DNA of 64,000 nucleotides from Phymorhynchus buccinoides (taxonomy: Eukaryota; Mollusca; Gastropoda; Neogastropoda; Raphitomidae): assembly GCA_017654935.2 (NCBI GenBank), contig CM065713.1, positions 18,314,074-18,378,073 on the forward strand, written 5' to 3'. The translations under genes and the position numbers were made by a program. Below the pieces are notes generated by a model. The model was not told the DNA's origin and did no database searches. It saw only the letters and a list, made by a program, of their open reading frames with translations. Every line of letters starts with the position of its first letter. Position 1 is the stretch's first letter. Below are positions 11,000 through 23,244 of the stretch, one piece after another.

Positions 11000-12590
11000 G
11001 TGGCATGGATAGGTTATAGTTACACGTGTTTGATAATATGTGCTACATAAGCACTTTTATAATTGTTATTTTTAAACATAATCAAAAAGAAGCAATAAAA
11101 GATGCATGAATGAAAGAAAACATGTTGAACATGTGAAAGGAGACTACCATATCAAAACGACCCCATAAAAATACAACCATATTTTTTGGGGGCGGATCAG
11201 CCAGTCATGGAAGAGGGGATGAGGGTAGCTCCAAGTGTTCAGTTGGGGTGGGGGGAGGGATCTGCCTCCCAGAAGCTTATGATAATTTGAATGTTAAATA
11301 TATGATGCATATCCAAGGCTTTATTCATAAGCACAACTTAAGCTAAACCTATGGCGCAGGACACGACACTAGTTCTCCCTCTCTTTTATTCATATACACG
11401 GTTCTGATTTTCTCTCTCTTTTTCTTTTTACATCAATTTTTATTCGCTCGAGTTTAGCACCAGTGGAACCCCTGTAGCCCCTGTCTCAAACTCCATATGT
11501 GATGTTAGTGTTACCCATTGTCCAAAAATGACACGTACACATATATCCACACAACATAGAGACAGCTGCCCTATACACCAAAGAACAAAGGAAAGGAAAG
11601 GAAACATTTGAACCATCTAAACGTCATATCAGATTGTATCAAGTTTTTGTTTTGGGGATGGTTGAGCTTAAGAAAAGCCCAAACCATAAAAGAATAAACT
11701 TACTAAAATCACTCGTATCTATAAGCAAGAAGTGTACTTACTACTTATATGGCAGGTATTTCATGCTAAATTGAACACATCATTGTTGGAAATCAAACCA
11801 GGCCATGTTATTGTCAAATGTTGTGATACAAAATCAGTTATGATTGATGACACTTGTTCAAAACAAATAAGTCCCTTATCAATAGTCATCCACCTAATAA
11901 ACACAAAGCATATACCACATATAATTATCATCCAACTTATATATATAAACTTACAAATAACGTGAGTGTAAGTCAGTCTTGTCTGACTAGCCATGACTTC
12001 CAGATACATAAGGACTGGCAAATTACTACTTCCCTGGAGGACTGAGCATCCCTAGTCGTTAAATGTAAAGTCAAAGAATTTCTTGCCCACAAGTATCCCC
12101 ACTACTCCAGGACAACAGAGATTGATTAGAAATGTCTCGGTATTGGCGGATAGCGTCCCCTACAAAGGTCCAAATAATCCTGTGCTGCGCCTTTCGTGTA
12201 CTAGTAAGAGCAAACGTGCAAATGCATTCGAGTTTCTCTGGGACTTCCAATATAATTCACAAAAAGATTAACAATTTACCATGATTTACCATCTCAAGAT
12301 TCAAAATGTAACATAGAACATGGATCAAAGGTAAAACCTACCTTTGAGAACAACGAATAAACCAGTGAAACAGGGCTGAACCATGCAGGCCCTCAGCTCT
12401 AATGAGTGCTTTCAATTTCAATCACATTAACTCACATTATCATTAGTAACTTAATAAGAAGTTTGTATTTTGTGTGTATCATCTGTACGTTTTTTCTTCA
12501 AGGTCTTTGTGGAAGTGGTGGGATGGTGTAGAACGTAAGGGGAGGGCGCGACAGATCCAGAATTGGGAGTGCAACTGATCACCCCCTTTG
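11000..12590. other. No gene seen
   Basis: AT-rich sequence with no convincing coding frame, repeat array or transposon terminus. Frames of 60-86 codons occur but lack start context, splice signals or recognisable motifs. Confidence 0.4.
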
Positions 12591-12599
12591 GTTTGTTTT

Positions 12600-12995
12600 T
12601 AATTGTACAAAAGTCACAGGGGGCATGTGGGGAAAGGGGGGAGGCAGAAGATATGGATAAGGGGACAGTATTTGTTAATGACAAAAGTCACAGGGTGCAT
12701 GTGGGGAAACGGGGGAGAGGGGCAGAAGATATGGATAATTGGGGGAGACAGTCCTTTGTTAATAATGACAAAAGTCACAGGGTGCATGTGGGGAAGAAAG
12801 GGGGAGAGGAAGGACAGAAGATATGGATAAGGGGACAGTATTTGTTAATGACAAAAGTCACAGGGTGCATGTGGGGAAAGGGGGTGGGAGGCAGAAGCAT
12901 ATGGGGGAAGGGGACAGTATTTGTTAATGAAAAAGTCACAGGGTGCAGTGTGGCGAAAGGGGGGAGGCAGAAGATATGGATAAGGGGACAGTTAT
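12600..12995. repeat. Tandem repeat, about 75-90-bp unit, five copies
   Basis: Five imperfect units begin AAAGTCACAGGGTGCATGTG at about 12610, 12683, 12769, 12850 and 12932 and continue with a G-rich block, AGAAGATATGGATAA and a GACAGTATTTGTTAATG segment. Unit length varies through the G-rich block. Confidence 0.9.
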
Positions 12996-12999
12996 TTGT

Positions 13000-13480
13000 T
13001 AGGTCTCGTGTACTTATTACATTTAAGAACAGCCATAATTTTAATATCAGAATTTAAAAAAAATCAGTGTAATTTATTGTAAATGGCACAAAGCCTGAGA
13101 GCCTTTGAATCCCCCCGCTCTCTCGTTACTGGTACTCTCCCAGATTTCATTGTGGGTGGGGGAGCATATGTACTGCCCCCCCCCACACTCCCCTCCATAA
13201 TGCGGGTACCAGGAGAAGGGGGGACAGCCCACCCCTTTCTCCCCGCCTGTTTTCTTTCTATGTCACTGATAGACTATCTTAACAACTTTTGAAGGAGATT
13301 TTCTGCAATGGTTTTCCAGGGTGTTGTCGAGGTACAGCAAACCAAACAAAGCAACAGCAAAGAAGCTAAAAGAAATTGCAATACCTCAGCATTCTGGAAG
13401 GAAGTAGAGGGCTCATAGCAATTTGAAAACAATGCAACTGTGTCATTATAATTCAAGCTATTTAGGTTTTAAAATTATCT
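13000..13480. other. No gene seen
   Basis: No supported gene. Short C runs near 13178 and moderate CT content; otherwise unremarkable. Confidence 0.4.
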
Positions 13481-13481
13481 C

Positions 13482-13640
13482 CTTTCTCTCTCTCTCTCTC
13501 TTCTCTTTTGCTTGCTGGCTTGCTCGAATGTTGGGGGGGGGGGGGGGGAGGGCAGAAGACATGGTCTCCCCCCCCTCCTCTGAGCCAGAGGGGGCAGCCC
13601 CCCTGCCCCACCCCCGGTTGTTCCTACGCCACTGTCTGCA
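13482..13640. repeat. CT tract, G run and possible DNA-transposon terminus
   Basis: A CT tract (13482-13502), a G run of about 17 (13531-13548) and a C/G-rich segment that on the minus strand starts CAGTGGCGTAGGAACAACC. That terminus style is known from invertebrate DNA transposons, but no partner end is visible, so this is a weak call. Confidence 0.35.
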
Positions 13641-13714
13641 ATAAAGTATGTTGAGAATCATTGTCTTGCTGTTGTGAATGCCTGAGATAATCCTAAAATC
13701 ATTCACACATAAAA

Positions 13715-14010
13715 ATGTCGGTTAAGGGTCGGAAATACGCCATGGACTCGACGTCGGCAAAATGCGTCGGATTTCGATCGGCAATCCGACGGGAAACCGC
13801 CGGTATTCGGACGTTGGTTAGATGTCGGATTGTCGACCCGTTTTTTTTTTTCGGTGATCGACATGAATCCACGGATTTTCGACGTCGGCATTTGAGCGAT
13901 ATCCGACGCGTCGGCAATCCGACCATTAGCCACATTACTGCAAACCATAGCCGAAAATTCCCGACAGGCGACGTCGGCCCAACGTTTGGCCCACGGTCGG
14001 TGTTGCTATC
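13715..14010. repeat. GACGTCGG-rich dispersed repeat, locus 3
   Basis: Repeated GACGTCGG, GTCGGAT and CGTCGGC motifs in many orientations, resembling loci at 3690 and 8800. It is CpG-rich relative to its surroundings. The long open frames here continue into the assembly gap and are not credible genes. Confidence 0.45.
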
Positions 14011-14194
14011 TGGGGAGGTCGTGGAACATGATGAATGCTGGAGTGGGGAGTCCGGAAGTCCAAAAGATCAAATTCTCGACGGACACTCCATTGCCGGCAT
14101 GGTGACGCCAGGGACAGGAATGAGGGATCGAGGGGGAAAGGTGTTGGTGGTGGGGGAGACAGATAGAGGGGGAGGAGGGAGGGGATATGGACGA

Positions 14195-14694
14195 NNNNNN
14201 NNNNNNNNNNNNNNNNNNNNNNNNNNNNNNNNNNNNNNNNNNNNNNNNNNNNNNNNNNNNNNNNNNNNNNNNNNNNNNNNNNNNNNNNNNNNNNNNNNNN
14301 NNNNNNNNNNNNNNNNNNNNNNNNNNNNNNNNNNNNNNNNNNNNNNNNNNNNNNNNNNNNNNNNNNNNNNNNNNNNNNNNNNNNNNNNNNNNNNNNNNNN
14401 NNNNNNNNNNNNNNNNNNNNNNNNNNNNNNNNNNNNNNNNNNNNNNNNNNNNNNNNNNNNNNNNNNNNNNNNNNNNNNNNNNNNNNNNNNNNNNNNNNNN
14501 NNNNNNNNNNNNNNNNNNNNNNNNNNNNNNNNNNNNNNNNNNNNNNNNNNNNNNNNNNNNNNNNNNNNNNNNNNNNNNNNNNNNNNNNNNNNNNNNNNNN
14601 NNNNNNNNNNNNNNNNNNNNNNNNNNNNNNNNNNNNNNNNNNNNNNNNNNNNNNNNNNNNNNNNNNNNNNNNNNNNNNNNNNNNNNNNNNNNNN
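14195..14694. other. Assembly gap, 500 N
   Basis: Exactly 500 unknown bases, a conventional placeholder length. The left arm of the giant palindrome starts within three bases of its right edge. Confidence 1.
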
Positions 14695-14925
14695 CATAAA
14701 CCATTTGACGTGCACGTGTCCATGTCACTGCCCATAATTACGTTTGCTGTTTGTTCTGGCCTTCATTGTCAAGTGCTTTCAATATGGCCACCTAACAGGG
14801 AGCACTCTCAGTGTGTTTTGGGCTGATTTAATAAAGTAACATTATTTGTCTCAAATGAACCTTCCATAATTATTACTGACTAAAGTCCCCTGAAGTCGGA
14901 GTATGGCCGCCCATGTGCGGGGCCT

Positions 14926-15190
14926 TTTAACCCTTGTCTCGCCGCCAGCCATGTTTCAGCCAAAAACCACCATTAAACTGACTGGTGGAGAGAAAACAGA
15001 GTTCTCAAATATTGGCAATTCCTCGGTGACATACATACATCAGGCCTATCCTTACTTCCACAAAATGGAAATGGGGTCTTTGGACAACAGGTCCTGGATT
15101 GGATGCCTTTTAGTGACTCGGGGTGTGTAAAGCACCGGGGTTGGCTAAAAGTACGACCATTGGCGGTTGAGAAGGGTTATAAAGCAGCCA
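14926..15190. mobile_element. TTAA-type MITE, left-arm copy (decayed)
   Basis: Starts TTTTAACCCTTGTCTCGCCG and ends near CGGTTGAGAAGGGTTATAAA. It is the counterpart of the better preserved element at 32481-32722. The right target repeat is mutated (TTAT). Its presence at the matching position in both arms shows insertion before the palindrome formed. Confidence 0.65.
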
Positions 15191-15786
15191 TACACGTAAC
15201 CTTCCCACCCACAGCCATGCGGAATGTTCACAATGCACTGTGTGAGCCCCCAGAGTGCTTCAGCTGGGGAACGAAAACAACAAAACATTTACTAAAGAGC
15301 AAGCTATTTTAAAATAATTTTTAAAGTTACAAACCCAAATTATTATTCTCAAGCGCATAGAGCTTAAAGGTATGCACTATATAGCGTCGCTGTCCGACGC
15401 TAACCGTGTATTTACACATCAGTGATTTTACAGGAGCATCAAAAAACATGTTGTTGTCTGCTACAATGTCATTCCCCATTTGATATACGCTTGACCCTTT
15501 TTCTTTACCGATGAGTAAACATGTGACATAAAAGTTGCATTAACACCAAAAATGTTCGTGATAATTCAGTTACACGGTTAGTCACAAAGTTAGAGCATTG
15601 TTTCTCGCAATGGGAGATACGACAGCTGCCGGCAATTACACGATTAGCGTGACCAGTTACACGTTTAACGCGTCAAAACCATCAACAGCCCGCCACATAA
15701 ACGATTATTTCCGTGGTATCATGTGAAAAATTTGAGCATTTTCATTGGTCGCAGACACAAGATATTTATAGACGACCTGCGTGAGG

Positions 15787-16017
15787 TCACTGGAAGGAGG
15801 TCAGTAAAAAATCTATTTTGTCAAATTTTGTAGATACACGGTTGGCGTCGGACACAGACCTGTTTACCCTCAAATTGGGTTTCAGGTATTCAAAATCCAA
15901 AATAAGCGTATTTTTCACAAAACAGGAGTACTCCAACAGGAAAGTTTCCACAACGGAGCGTAAACATGCATACAGTTTTATAACTTGTTGAACTACTGTG
16001 TCAAAAGAATCGTCCAT
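15787..16017 (-). CDS. Anonymous open segment, left palindrome arm
   Basis: An ATG-started frame of 76 codons (MDDSFDTVVQQVIKLY at the start) whose first 60 or so residues are conserved in the right-arm frame at 31633-31950. The shared part includes VETFLLEY, LDFEYLKPNLRVN and a VSDANRVSTKFD segment. The left copy is shortened by indels. No family is recognised. Conservation between arms is expected from the duplication and does not prove coding; it may be an exon, a transposon remnant or chance. Confidence 0.25.
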   Translation of the reverse strand: MDDSFDTVVQQVIKLYACLRSVVETFLLEYSCFVKNTLILDFEYLKPNLRVNRSVSDANRVSTKFDKIDFLLTSFQ

Positions 16018-16309
16018 TTAAATTTACAAGAACAAGACACACACACACAGAGCGAGCACACCCGTTTCCTGAATCAGGCAACATACAGCTCTAAATGATA
16101 TAGTTTCTAAATGATATATTTTCTTCACCATTTCACCATATTTGTTCCCCCATATACCATATTTATCATATTTTTGTCAAATATGTGTACAAAAATATGG
16201 TGAAATCTTATGGTTAAACAGGTCTGGATTTAGCGGACAGCGACGATAAATCTTCTTAATAAATACATTTTCAAAGAAACAAACTGTATGTACACATACA
16301 CGCAATAGC

Positions 16310-16535
16310 TTACATACACACACACACAAATGTGCACACACACACAAACGTGCACACACACACAAACATGCACACACACGCATATATTCACGTGTGCGCG
16401 CACGTGTGTGTGTGCTCGTGATGGTGGGTGTGTGTGTTCATGCGTTTGGGTGGGCGGGCGTGCCTGTGTGTGTTCGCGCGTCTGTCTGTGTGTGCAATTG
16501 CGTGTGCATGTGTTTTTCCTGACAGTGTGTTGTGG
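16310..16535. repeat. CA/GT-rich microsatellite, left-arm copy
   Basis: Alternating CA blocks separated by AAACGTG-like spacers, then GT-rich sequence with CG steps. The right-arm counterpart is at 31130-31360 in inverse orientation. Confidence 0.85.
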
Positions 16536-16914
16536 GTGTGGGTTGCAGAGCTACTTCGCGTCAGCTCTTTGGTTGTTCGTTTTCTTGTTTAATATTTATT
16601 GCTTAATGTTTTCTTTTATGCCCTTGATGAGAAAGGTGCTATAAAAAATATGCATTATATTATTGGTAGATTTTATTAATCTTAATATCTACTATAATTA
16701 AATACATACCAACACGCAAAAAACAATAGCATAAAATACCAATTGGCTGGATAAACCTTAAGCGTGAACGCTTAGTTACCAAATAATAAAGAGTAAGTCA
16801 CTCTAGTGACCGTGCCCCGTTCCCCACTTCCTGAGTCACGTACACCACTTCCGGTCCCAACTCAATTCATATTCTACCCTAGCATCAGGAGGGAGGCTGG
16901 GAGGGAACCTTTTT

Positions 16915-17015
16915 TTGTTTTGAGTGTTGGTAAGTATTTAGTTAGAAAAGATAGTAAGATTAATAAAAAATCTACCAATCTAATATAATCATACTGTACC
17001 AAAACTCAAAACAAT
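16915..17015 (-). repeat. DIRS internal complementary region, left copy
   Basis: Joins the complement of one element end (TTTTGAGTGTTGGTAAGTAT through AAAATCTACCAA) to the complement of the other (TCTAATATAATCATACTGTA and the following bases). The junction CTACCAA/TCTAAT lies near 16977. In DIRS elements this region templates completion of both ends during circular replication. Confidence 0.8.
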
Positions 17016-17211
17016 TGCAGACTACCAAAGAGGAGGAGGGTGATGCGATCAAGCGAACAAGGGCTGAATGAAAACCAACACACAGTATATATATTCAAAT
17101 TCCCTAAACATCACATCTAAAACCCCATAGTACTCCAAATCTCTTTTACCCCATAGGTCATACATGACTTACCCCAGAAGGGAACGGTTGAGAAACAAGA
17201 CTCTCGAGAGT

Positions 17212-18300
17212 TTAACAGGAGATGGGAGTACGAGCCACGACAGTACGTCTGATGGCATACGAGTCGTCCGACCTCTTGATGGATACGTCCCTCAGGTAGA
17301 AACTAAGGAACGTATTGACGGAACGCCATGTGGCCGCCTCCATGACCTTGGCGAGGGGGACTCCTCGGGAGAGCGCCAGGGAAGCACTGATTGCCCTAAC
17401 TTCATGCGCTCTGATGGGGTTGCCCGGCAAAGAAGAACTAGAACTGGCATAAGACAGCTTAACAGTTTCTACCAACCACCTAGAGATAGTAGACTTAGCT
17501 ATGTCCTTGTCATACCTCTTGTTCAGAGAAATGAACAGACGTCTCTTAGAACCCCTGAAGGAACTAGTGCGGGACAGATAGTGTCTCAGGCAACGAACCG
17601 GACAAATATGGATCTCCGAGTCATCACTGCAAAGGATAGGATCTAAACTAGAGATCGTGACAGTTGCAGAATCTACATCGCCCGGTTGGGTCTTAGCCCT
17701 ACTCAGGGAGAAGGGAGAGAGTAACTGACATACCAGCGGGGTCGAACTCAACATCCCGAGGGAGACCACTAAGAGAATGGATACCACTGACCCTACGAGT
17801 AGAAGCAAGAGCGATCAGGAAAAGGGTCTTGTAGGACAACAACTTAAGAGAAAGACTGCCCAAGGGCTCACATTTATCTCTTAGAAAGTTCAAGACTAGG
17901 AACACGTCCCACTGAGGAAAACGAACGCAACGAGAAGGAGTCCTAAGCCTGACTGCATCGATGAAGTGAGAAACATAAGGGGAAGCTAAAGCCGACACAG
18001 AGCGAGAACCAAGGGTCATCGAGATCGTGTTAGAAACCGAAGACTTGTAACCCGAAAGAGTCTTAGCAGAGAGACCTTTTTCCGAATACAGGTGAGACAA
18101 AAAATGAACAAACTCAACTGCCGACGGGCGCAGAGGATCGATCTTATGACTTTTACAGTACAAAAACCACGAATGCCAGCGAAGGTTGTACAGGGTGTTC
18201 GTACTCTGTCTTCTGGAAGATAGCAGGAGATCAACTGACCTCCTGGCGAAGCCTTGACGCAAAAGGCCTAATCTTATAGTCTCCAGGCGGTCAATTTGAG
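17212..18300 (-). pseudogene. DIRS tyrosine recombinase, left copy, frameshifted
   Basis: The N-terminal half reads RLETIRLGLLRQGFARRSVD, then NTLYNLRWHSWFLYC and a core-binding-like region, with the catalytic Arg in ASTRRVSGIHSL. The frame ends SLLPE then stop at 17699. The C-terminal half continues in another frame from about 17720 with AKTQPGDVDSATV and RCLRHYLS, the catalytic HEVR box, the Trp in ATWRSVNTF and the presumed Tyr nucleophile in FLSFYL, to 17212. All R-HxxR-W-Y positions are recognisable. The frameshift sits at the same place in the right copy, so it predates the duplication or was copied between arms. Confidence 0.85.
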
Positions 18301-19082
18301 CACGTCTGGGTTTGTGTGTCCGACTCCTGTCCGAGGCTGCACCAGAGTTTTTGGGGTCAGATGGAGATGCAGAGGAGGAGCCTTTGCCAGGGCCAGAACC
18401 TCCGGAAACCAAGGACTGGTGGGCCAGAAGGGGGTGATCAGGATCAGCTGCGGGGAGTCCCTTGCCGCTTTCTCCAACACCTTCAGGATCAGGGGTGTCG
18501 GAGGAAAAGCGTACGCGTCGAGGCTGGTCCAGCTGAACGTGAACGCGTTGCGTGCGTACGCCTGAGGGTCCTTGACCGGCGAGATGTACATGGGCAAGCG
18601 AGAGTTGTGACGAGTCGCAAACAGATCCAGCCAGGGCTTTCCCCAGAGATCCCACACTGGACGAAGGGCCTGATGAGCGATGGTCCACTGACCGTTGGAA
18701 GGATCTGGGAAGATCTGCTGAACTGATCCGCGATGACGTTCAGCTTGCCGGGTACAAACTCTACTGACAGGGAGATATCCTGGCTGTGAGCCCACAACAG
18801 AATATTCTCGGCGGCCAGAGAGAGAGACGTCGACTTCGTCCCACCCTGACGACGCAGGTAGGAGAGGCAGGCTGTGTTGTCGCTTGCGACGGTTGCCCAC
18901 TGGCGACGAAGGAGAGGTGCGAAGTGGAGGAGGGCGAGACGAACAGCCTCCATTTCTAGGAGGTTGATGTGCAGGAGGGCGTGCTCCAAAGACCAGAGAC
19001 CCGAGATCTCGCTGTGGTCGATGTGGGCCCCCCATCCCGTCCTTGAGGCGTCCGTGAAGAGGAAGAACTGTGTCCTTAGCAC
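18274..19082 (-). pseudogene. DIRS RNase H region, left copy, frameshifted
   Basis: Reads FLFTDASRTGWGAHID (catalytic Asp in TDAS), LLEMEAVRLAL (Glu), VASDNTACLSYLRRQGG (Asp) and a GKLNVIADQFSR segment. A 2-base insertion relative to the right copy near 18690 moves the rest (WDLWGKPWLDLFATRHNS and YAFPPTPLI) into another frame. RNase H would remove RNA from the RNA/DNA hybrid; this copy is split. Confidence 0.8.
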
Positions 19083-19187
19083 ACGAATTAGAACTGAACT
19101 GTTTAACCAGGTCTGATCTTATCACTGACGCACTGAATGACGCAGCCAAGGTCCGACTGGGAACCACACTCTCCAGCAACGAAAGAT

Positions 19188-19772
19188 CTAAGTGTGTGCT
19201 TCGCCTATCAGTTGACTGGAACCGAGGACGAGCCAATCGTCCAGGTACATGCGAAGACGCACCCCTCTTGCCCTTGCCAGGGCAGCGAATTGCCGAGTCA
19301 CTTTTGTGAAGATCCAAGGGGCGGGGGACAAACCGAAGGGCAGGGCCCTGAACTGGAAAACATCTGCGTTCCACACGAAGCGAAGGAATTTCCGTCTCGA
19401 CGGGTGGATGAGGATATGAAAATATGCATCCCTCAGGTCTATTGAGGTGGCCCAGTCCCCGGGCTGAATGAAAGACCGAATGGAAGCCGCCGTCTCCATC
19501 TTGAAACGGACGGGGCGAAGAAACTTGTTGAGGGGAGAGAGATCCAGGACCGGTCTGAACCCTCCCGTCTTCTTGGGGACCGTGAAGAGACGGGAGTAGA
19601 ATCCTGGACCTGGGTGCGGGATCAGATCGACCGCACCCTTGAGACGCAGAGACTCGACCTCTGCTTGGAGGATTAAAAGTCTCTCCGGGTCCGACGGTGG
19701 AGGAAAAGAAATGGGAGAACGCGAGAGGGGAGGCTCTTGGAGGAACATGAACCGAAACCCTGCCCGCACCAC
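19188..19772 (-). pseudogene. DIRS reverse transcriptase, left copy, truncated
   Basis: Contains FTVPKKTGGFRPVLDLSPLN, ATSIDLRDAYFHILIHP (motif A), FRALPFGLSPAPWIF and YLDDWLVLG (motif C). The frame stops soon after GEAHT because about 285 bases present in the right copy, including the following LKKSDL and CYLGMRVD motifs, are deleted between the CACACACTT and AGATCT segments near 19190. The palm active site is intact but the thumb is lost. Confidence 0.85.
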
Positions 19773-19882
19773 CCGAAGAACCCAACCGTCGCCTACTAGG
19801 GTGTTCCAAGCAGGTAGCGCTGCGCTCAGAGCGCCTACGCAGGAAGCAGGGGCGGTTGGAGGACTTTGGGAGGATGCGGGCT

Positions 19883-21700
19883 CTACCGAAAAGGCTGCCT
19901 CGACTGCAGCCTGGGAGGCCCAGAAGACCTCCCTCCGCGAGAAGAGGAGAGTTTACCTCTGGAGGACTGAGTAACGCGAGGTTGAGAGAAGGGGGGCTTA
20001 AAAGCCCCGCGAAACGAAGAAGGACGTCTGTGGGAGGACCTAAAAACCTGGTAGGGGCGTGAAGGTCTGAACGGTCCGCGACTCTGCTGGGTGCCCTGTG
20101 TGTCCATGCGGAAACGCTTGGTAACAGCGTCGATCAGAGCAACCTGGGAGACCTCCGCCTTGCGCTTTGACGCTGAGTCCAAGGATTTCTCGAGCAGGCT
20201 ACTGCCAAACACACCCTTATGGGGAAGGGGAAGGGAACGCAGTTTCTCCTTCTCCTCCCTGGAGAACCTTGAAGACGAAGAGAGGATCTGGTCGCGGCGA
20301 AGAGCAGAGACCTGAACCTTGAGGGCAGCGACGACGTTAGCCTGACTGGTGAGGGTGTCGTCGAGGAGGGAGATGAGTGATCCTACCGCAGCGCCGTCTA
20401 TCTCCTCATAGAGTTGAAACTCGTCCGGCTTGAGGGACGGAGAACGCCCGATGAGACGAGACAGTGACGAGTGTAGGGAGGCAACCACACCGCACGACCT
20501 GAGAGTGTCGGACAGAGATACTTCCAGAGTTTTCGCTGCCGGTGGCGTGAAAAGGAGAGATCCCAGGTTCTGAGTCGAAAGGGAGAGCTTTGCCATCTCC
20601 GATTTGGAGAGGAGCGAGTAGTCTCCGAAGGGGAGCATAGCCGCGCCCAAGGTGAAGGGGGGCTGAAAACGAGGAATCCTGAAGGAGCCCACGGGAGTAG
20701 AGACATCCTGCTCCTCGTCTGGCTCTGAGTCCGAGCGTTGCTCCGCAGGGAACTTGCCCGTTAGAAGCGAGACCTCTGCCTTATCCAGGGCAAGCAGCGT
20801 GGACTGAGGGCACTTGAACCTGAGGGACTCTTTCTGAGGCTTGAAGGAGTCGACAACCCTTGAAGAAGAGGACCGTGGGTGAGACGAAGGCCTAGAGACG
20901 ACGTCGACGCACACCGGCTGGATGAGCTTCAGCAGGTCCAACTTAGACAGATGAGGAGGGCGTAGAGGAGAGGAGTGACCCGCCCTGCGCTCACGGGCAG
21001 AGACAGGAGAACCTTCTCTGGAGGACTCCGTAGACTGAGACTGGAAAGACTGTGCACGAGTGGCGTCCTCCCGCGGGGGTGACCCGGCAACGGGGTAGGC
21101 CAATCGGGAGTGCTCCTCATCCGAAGAGGGAGCCTCGAGGGAGACCCTCTGCACGTACCGGCCTGGAACCGGGGAGAAAGCCCTCACACGGGGAAGCGGG
21201 GCCGGGGATCGGCGGCCGCGGGAACCGGGGGATCGAGACGAGTCGACCCGCGCACGTCTGCCACGGAAACGTGGAGAACGTGACGGGGAGCGTTCCCTCT
21301 GGCGGGAGGGACGGGATCGCGCAGACCCAGAACCCTGACCGGGCACTGTTGACCAGCCGTGCCGTGGACGGCTGGTCGTAGAGGCAGACAGTGCAGCCCG
21401 TCGCTGGTAATCCGGAAGGAGAATATCCACGGATGAATATCTCCCCCGGCGGTCATAGAGAGGGTCGGGTGTAGAGCCATCCCGTCGACCGACCCTCTCT
21501 ATAGGCCTTGAGCTCGCTGGGCTAACATGGCGTGGTCTGACAACCCGGTCCGGGTGTCGACCTGTAGAGCCAAAGCCAGCCGACAACCCGCCGTGGGGGT
21601 TGTCGCTCTTGCCTAGGCTATGACACCTCTCCGAACTATGCGAGAGAGGATGCTTCGCCCTTGTGACGACAGAGCAGACCGACCGTCTGCCTTGCACCAT
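19883..21700 (-). pseudogene. DIRS gag-like frame, left copy, 5' part decayed
   Basis: About 600 codons of Ser/Arg/Pro-rich sequence aligned almost residue for residue with 25806-27509 (VDILLPDYQRR, SRGRRSPAPLPRVRAFSPVP and ESLRFKCPQSTLLALDKAEV). It is a basic, low-complexity N-terminal half followed by a more ordered C-terminal half. The region upstream (21700-22140) still matches the right copy in patches, for example CGATAGTGTCGGGCGCC near 22105, but frame is lost. The likely role, by position in DIRS elements, is a nucleic-acid-binding structural protein; no zinc knuckle is visible. Confidence 0.75.
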
Positions 21701-22559
21701 CAGGTCCGTGGTGCCTTCGACCTCCTGGCCGGTCTACGAACTCCTGTCGCGCCGTCGAAAAGCTCCGATAGGGACAGGCCGTAGGGAGGGGACCGGGCAT
21801 ATCACGTCCAAAATCCAGAAAAGCCTCCAGGTGTCTGGGACAGCGCCTAGCGAGGGGACACGGTGCCGAATGAACGCGTCAAACTCAGGTGTTGAATAGG
21901 ATGGAATGTATAGATGTATGCTTAGGGAATACTCACAACTACACACACACCTGTTTAGGTGACAGAGCTATAGCCGAAACCCTGAAACCGGTGGCCGAAA
22001 CGTCCGACGGAGATTCGTGTGAGAAATTAGAGTCCCCCCTTTTAGATTTCATGCCTACGCGCCCACACTTTCTGAGACTCGCAGACGCTGATCTGGGCGA
22101 AACACGGCGCCCGACACTATCGCGAGGAAGATGAACAAGCTTGTGCCTTTCGTTAGTCTGACACTCCCTCTAGTGACGGACTCTGGGGCGCTCCCCAACT
22201 ACCTTCCCTTCCTATGCCTAGACCACTGTTCACCAGCAACCCACTTCCGCCATCACCCCTTACCATCTCGCCAAGTACCTGCGCTCCTCCCGCCAACCCA
22301 GACCCGAGTATCGGCTGCGTCCCCCCCGCCTCCCGTCTACTTACCCTGCGCCCCTCTCCAATGGCCCACTCACGGCCCCCTCTTTCCCCTCAAAACATTC
22401 CTCTCCCTTCCCACCCTCCCACCATCGCCGTTACGCGCACCGACTTGTGAAAACATGTCCCAGATATGTGTGTGTGGAAATCCCCCCCGTCCCCACCCAC
22501 CCAGCCCTCTGCATGCATTCGTACAGGGAGTCGGTTAAACCATTCAAAGCTTTTTGAAG

Positions 22560-22760
22560 CATGGTAAATAGAGAAGAGTTGAAAGGACTGCTAGATTGTC
22601 CGTGACCACGTGTTTGGAAAAGGGGCATAACCCTCTCCTGCTCGTCAGTGCCACGGTCACACCCCTCGATATCCAATACACTGTATTGGTAACTCCGCGT
22701 TTACGCTAGTTTTCCAGCCAATGATGTATGGATATGTTGATTGTGTTGGAAGTATGTATT
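22560..22760. repeat. DIRS inner terminal repeat, left copy, degenerate
   Basis: Patches such as GCATGGTAAATAGAGAA, AAAAGGGGCATAACC, GCGTTTACGCTAGTTTTCCA and GCCAATG align with the complement of 24580-24773, with many indels. This is the worst preserved of the four terminal repeats. Confidence 0.6.
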
Positions 22761-23244
22761 ATATAGAGTATCAATAACCCACCTTGTCATTTGTCAGAGG
22801 CTCGATGAGAAAGCCATATTTGCTATTTGAAGTCTATCTACCACACAACTGCGACCTGTTTCACACCACCCACACCACTTTACCAAACGTCGTGGCTCGA
22901 CGCACCGGTGTCCTACCCCTTTCCATGTCTACGCGACATAAATCCAGATGTTGCGCTCTGGCATGCTGGCCTAGACCCTCCTCACCAACTGTTAAATGAA
23001 TCAACCTAGGATGAACAACAATTCAATGTATACTGAAGCACATATTGATATTTCTGGGTTATGAAGAACATTCAATGCATTAAAGGTTACAACAGTTGTT
23101 TTTTGTTTTGTTTATTGCCCAAGATGCCTCGGTGAAGTTTACAAAACAACAGTTTCCTTGGCAAACTCCTTTTTTCTTTTCCTTTTTTTAATTTTTAGAA
23201 ACATCATATTTGGAGGGGAAAACCCCCACATTAACAGAACATTT

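Larger units (their letters stand above)
16662..22760 (-). mobile_element. DIRS-type retrotransposon, left-arm copy
   Basis: Minus-strand DIRS element. From its 5' side it has a degenerate inner terminal repeat (about 22560-22760), a gag-like frame, RT, RNase H, tyrosine recombinase, an internal complementary region (16915-17015) and an outer inverted terminal repeat (16662-16875). It is the mirror of the right-arm element at 24580-30983 but more damaged. About 285 bases of RT after the YLDD motif region are missing, a 2-base indel splits RNase H, and the first third of gag is rearranged. Sequence just outside its outer end matches that outside the right copy, so one insertion was duplicated with its surroundings. 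DIRS elements integrate through a tyrosine recombinase without target-site duplication; none is seen. Confidence 0.9.

Noticed and set aside
13715..14737. Long open frames across 14195-14694
   Set aside because: They are open only because the gap is translated as unknown residues.
18274..19809. A 511-codon minus-strand frame beginning MEHPSRRRLGSSGG as a separate protein
   Set aside because: Its first part is a shadow frame of the RT; only the C-terminal stretch (WDLWGKPWLDLF onward) is genuine RNase H region.
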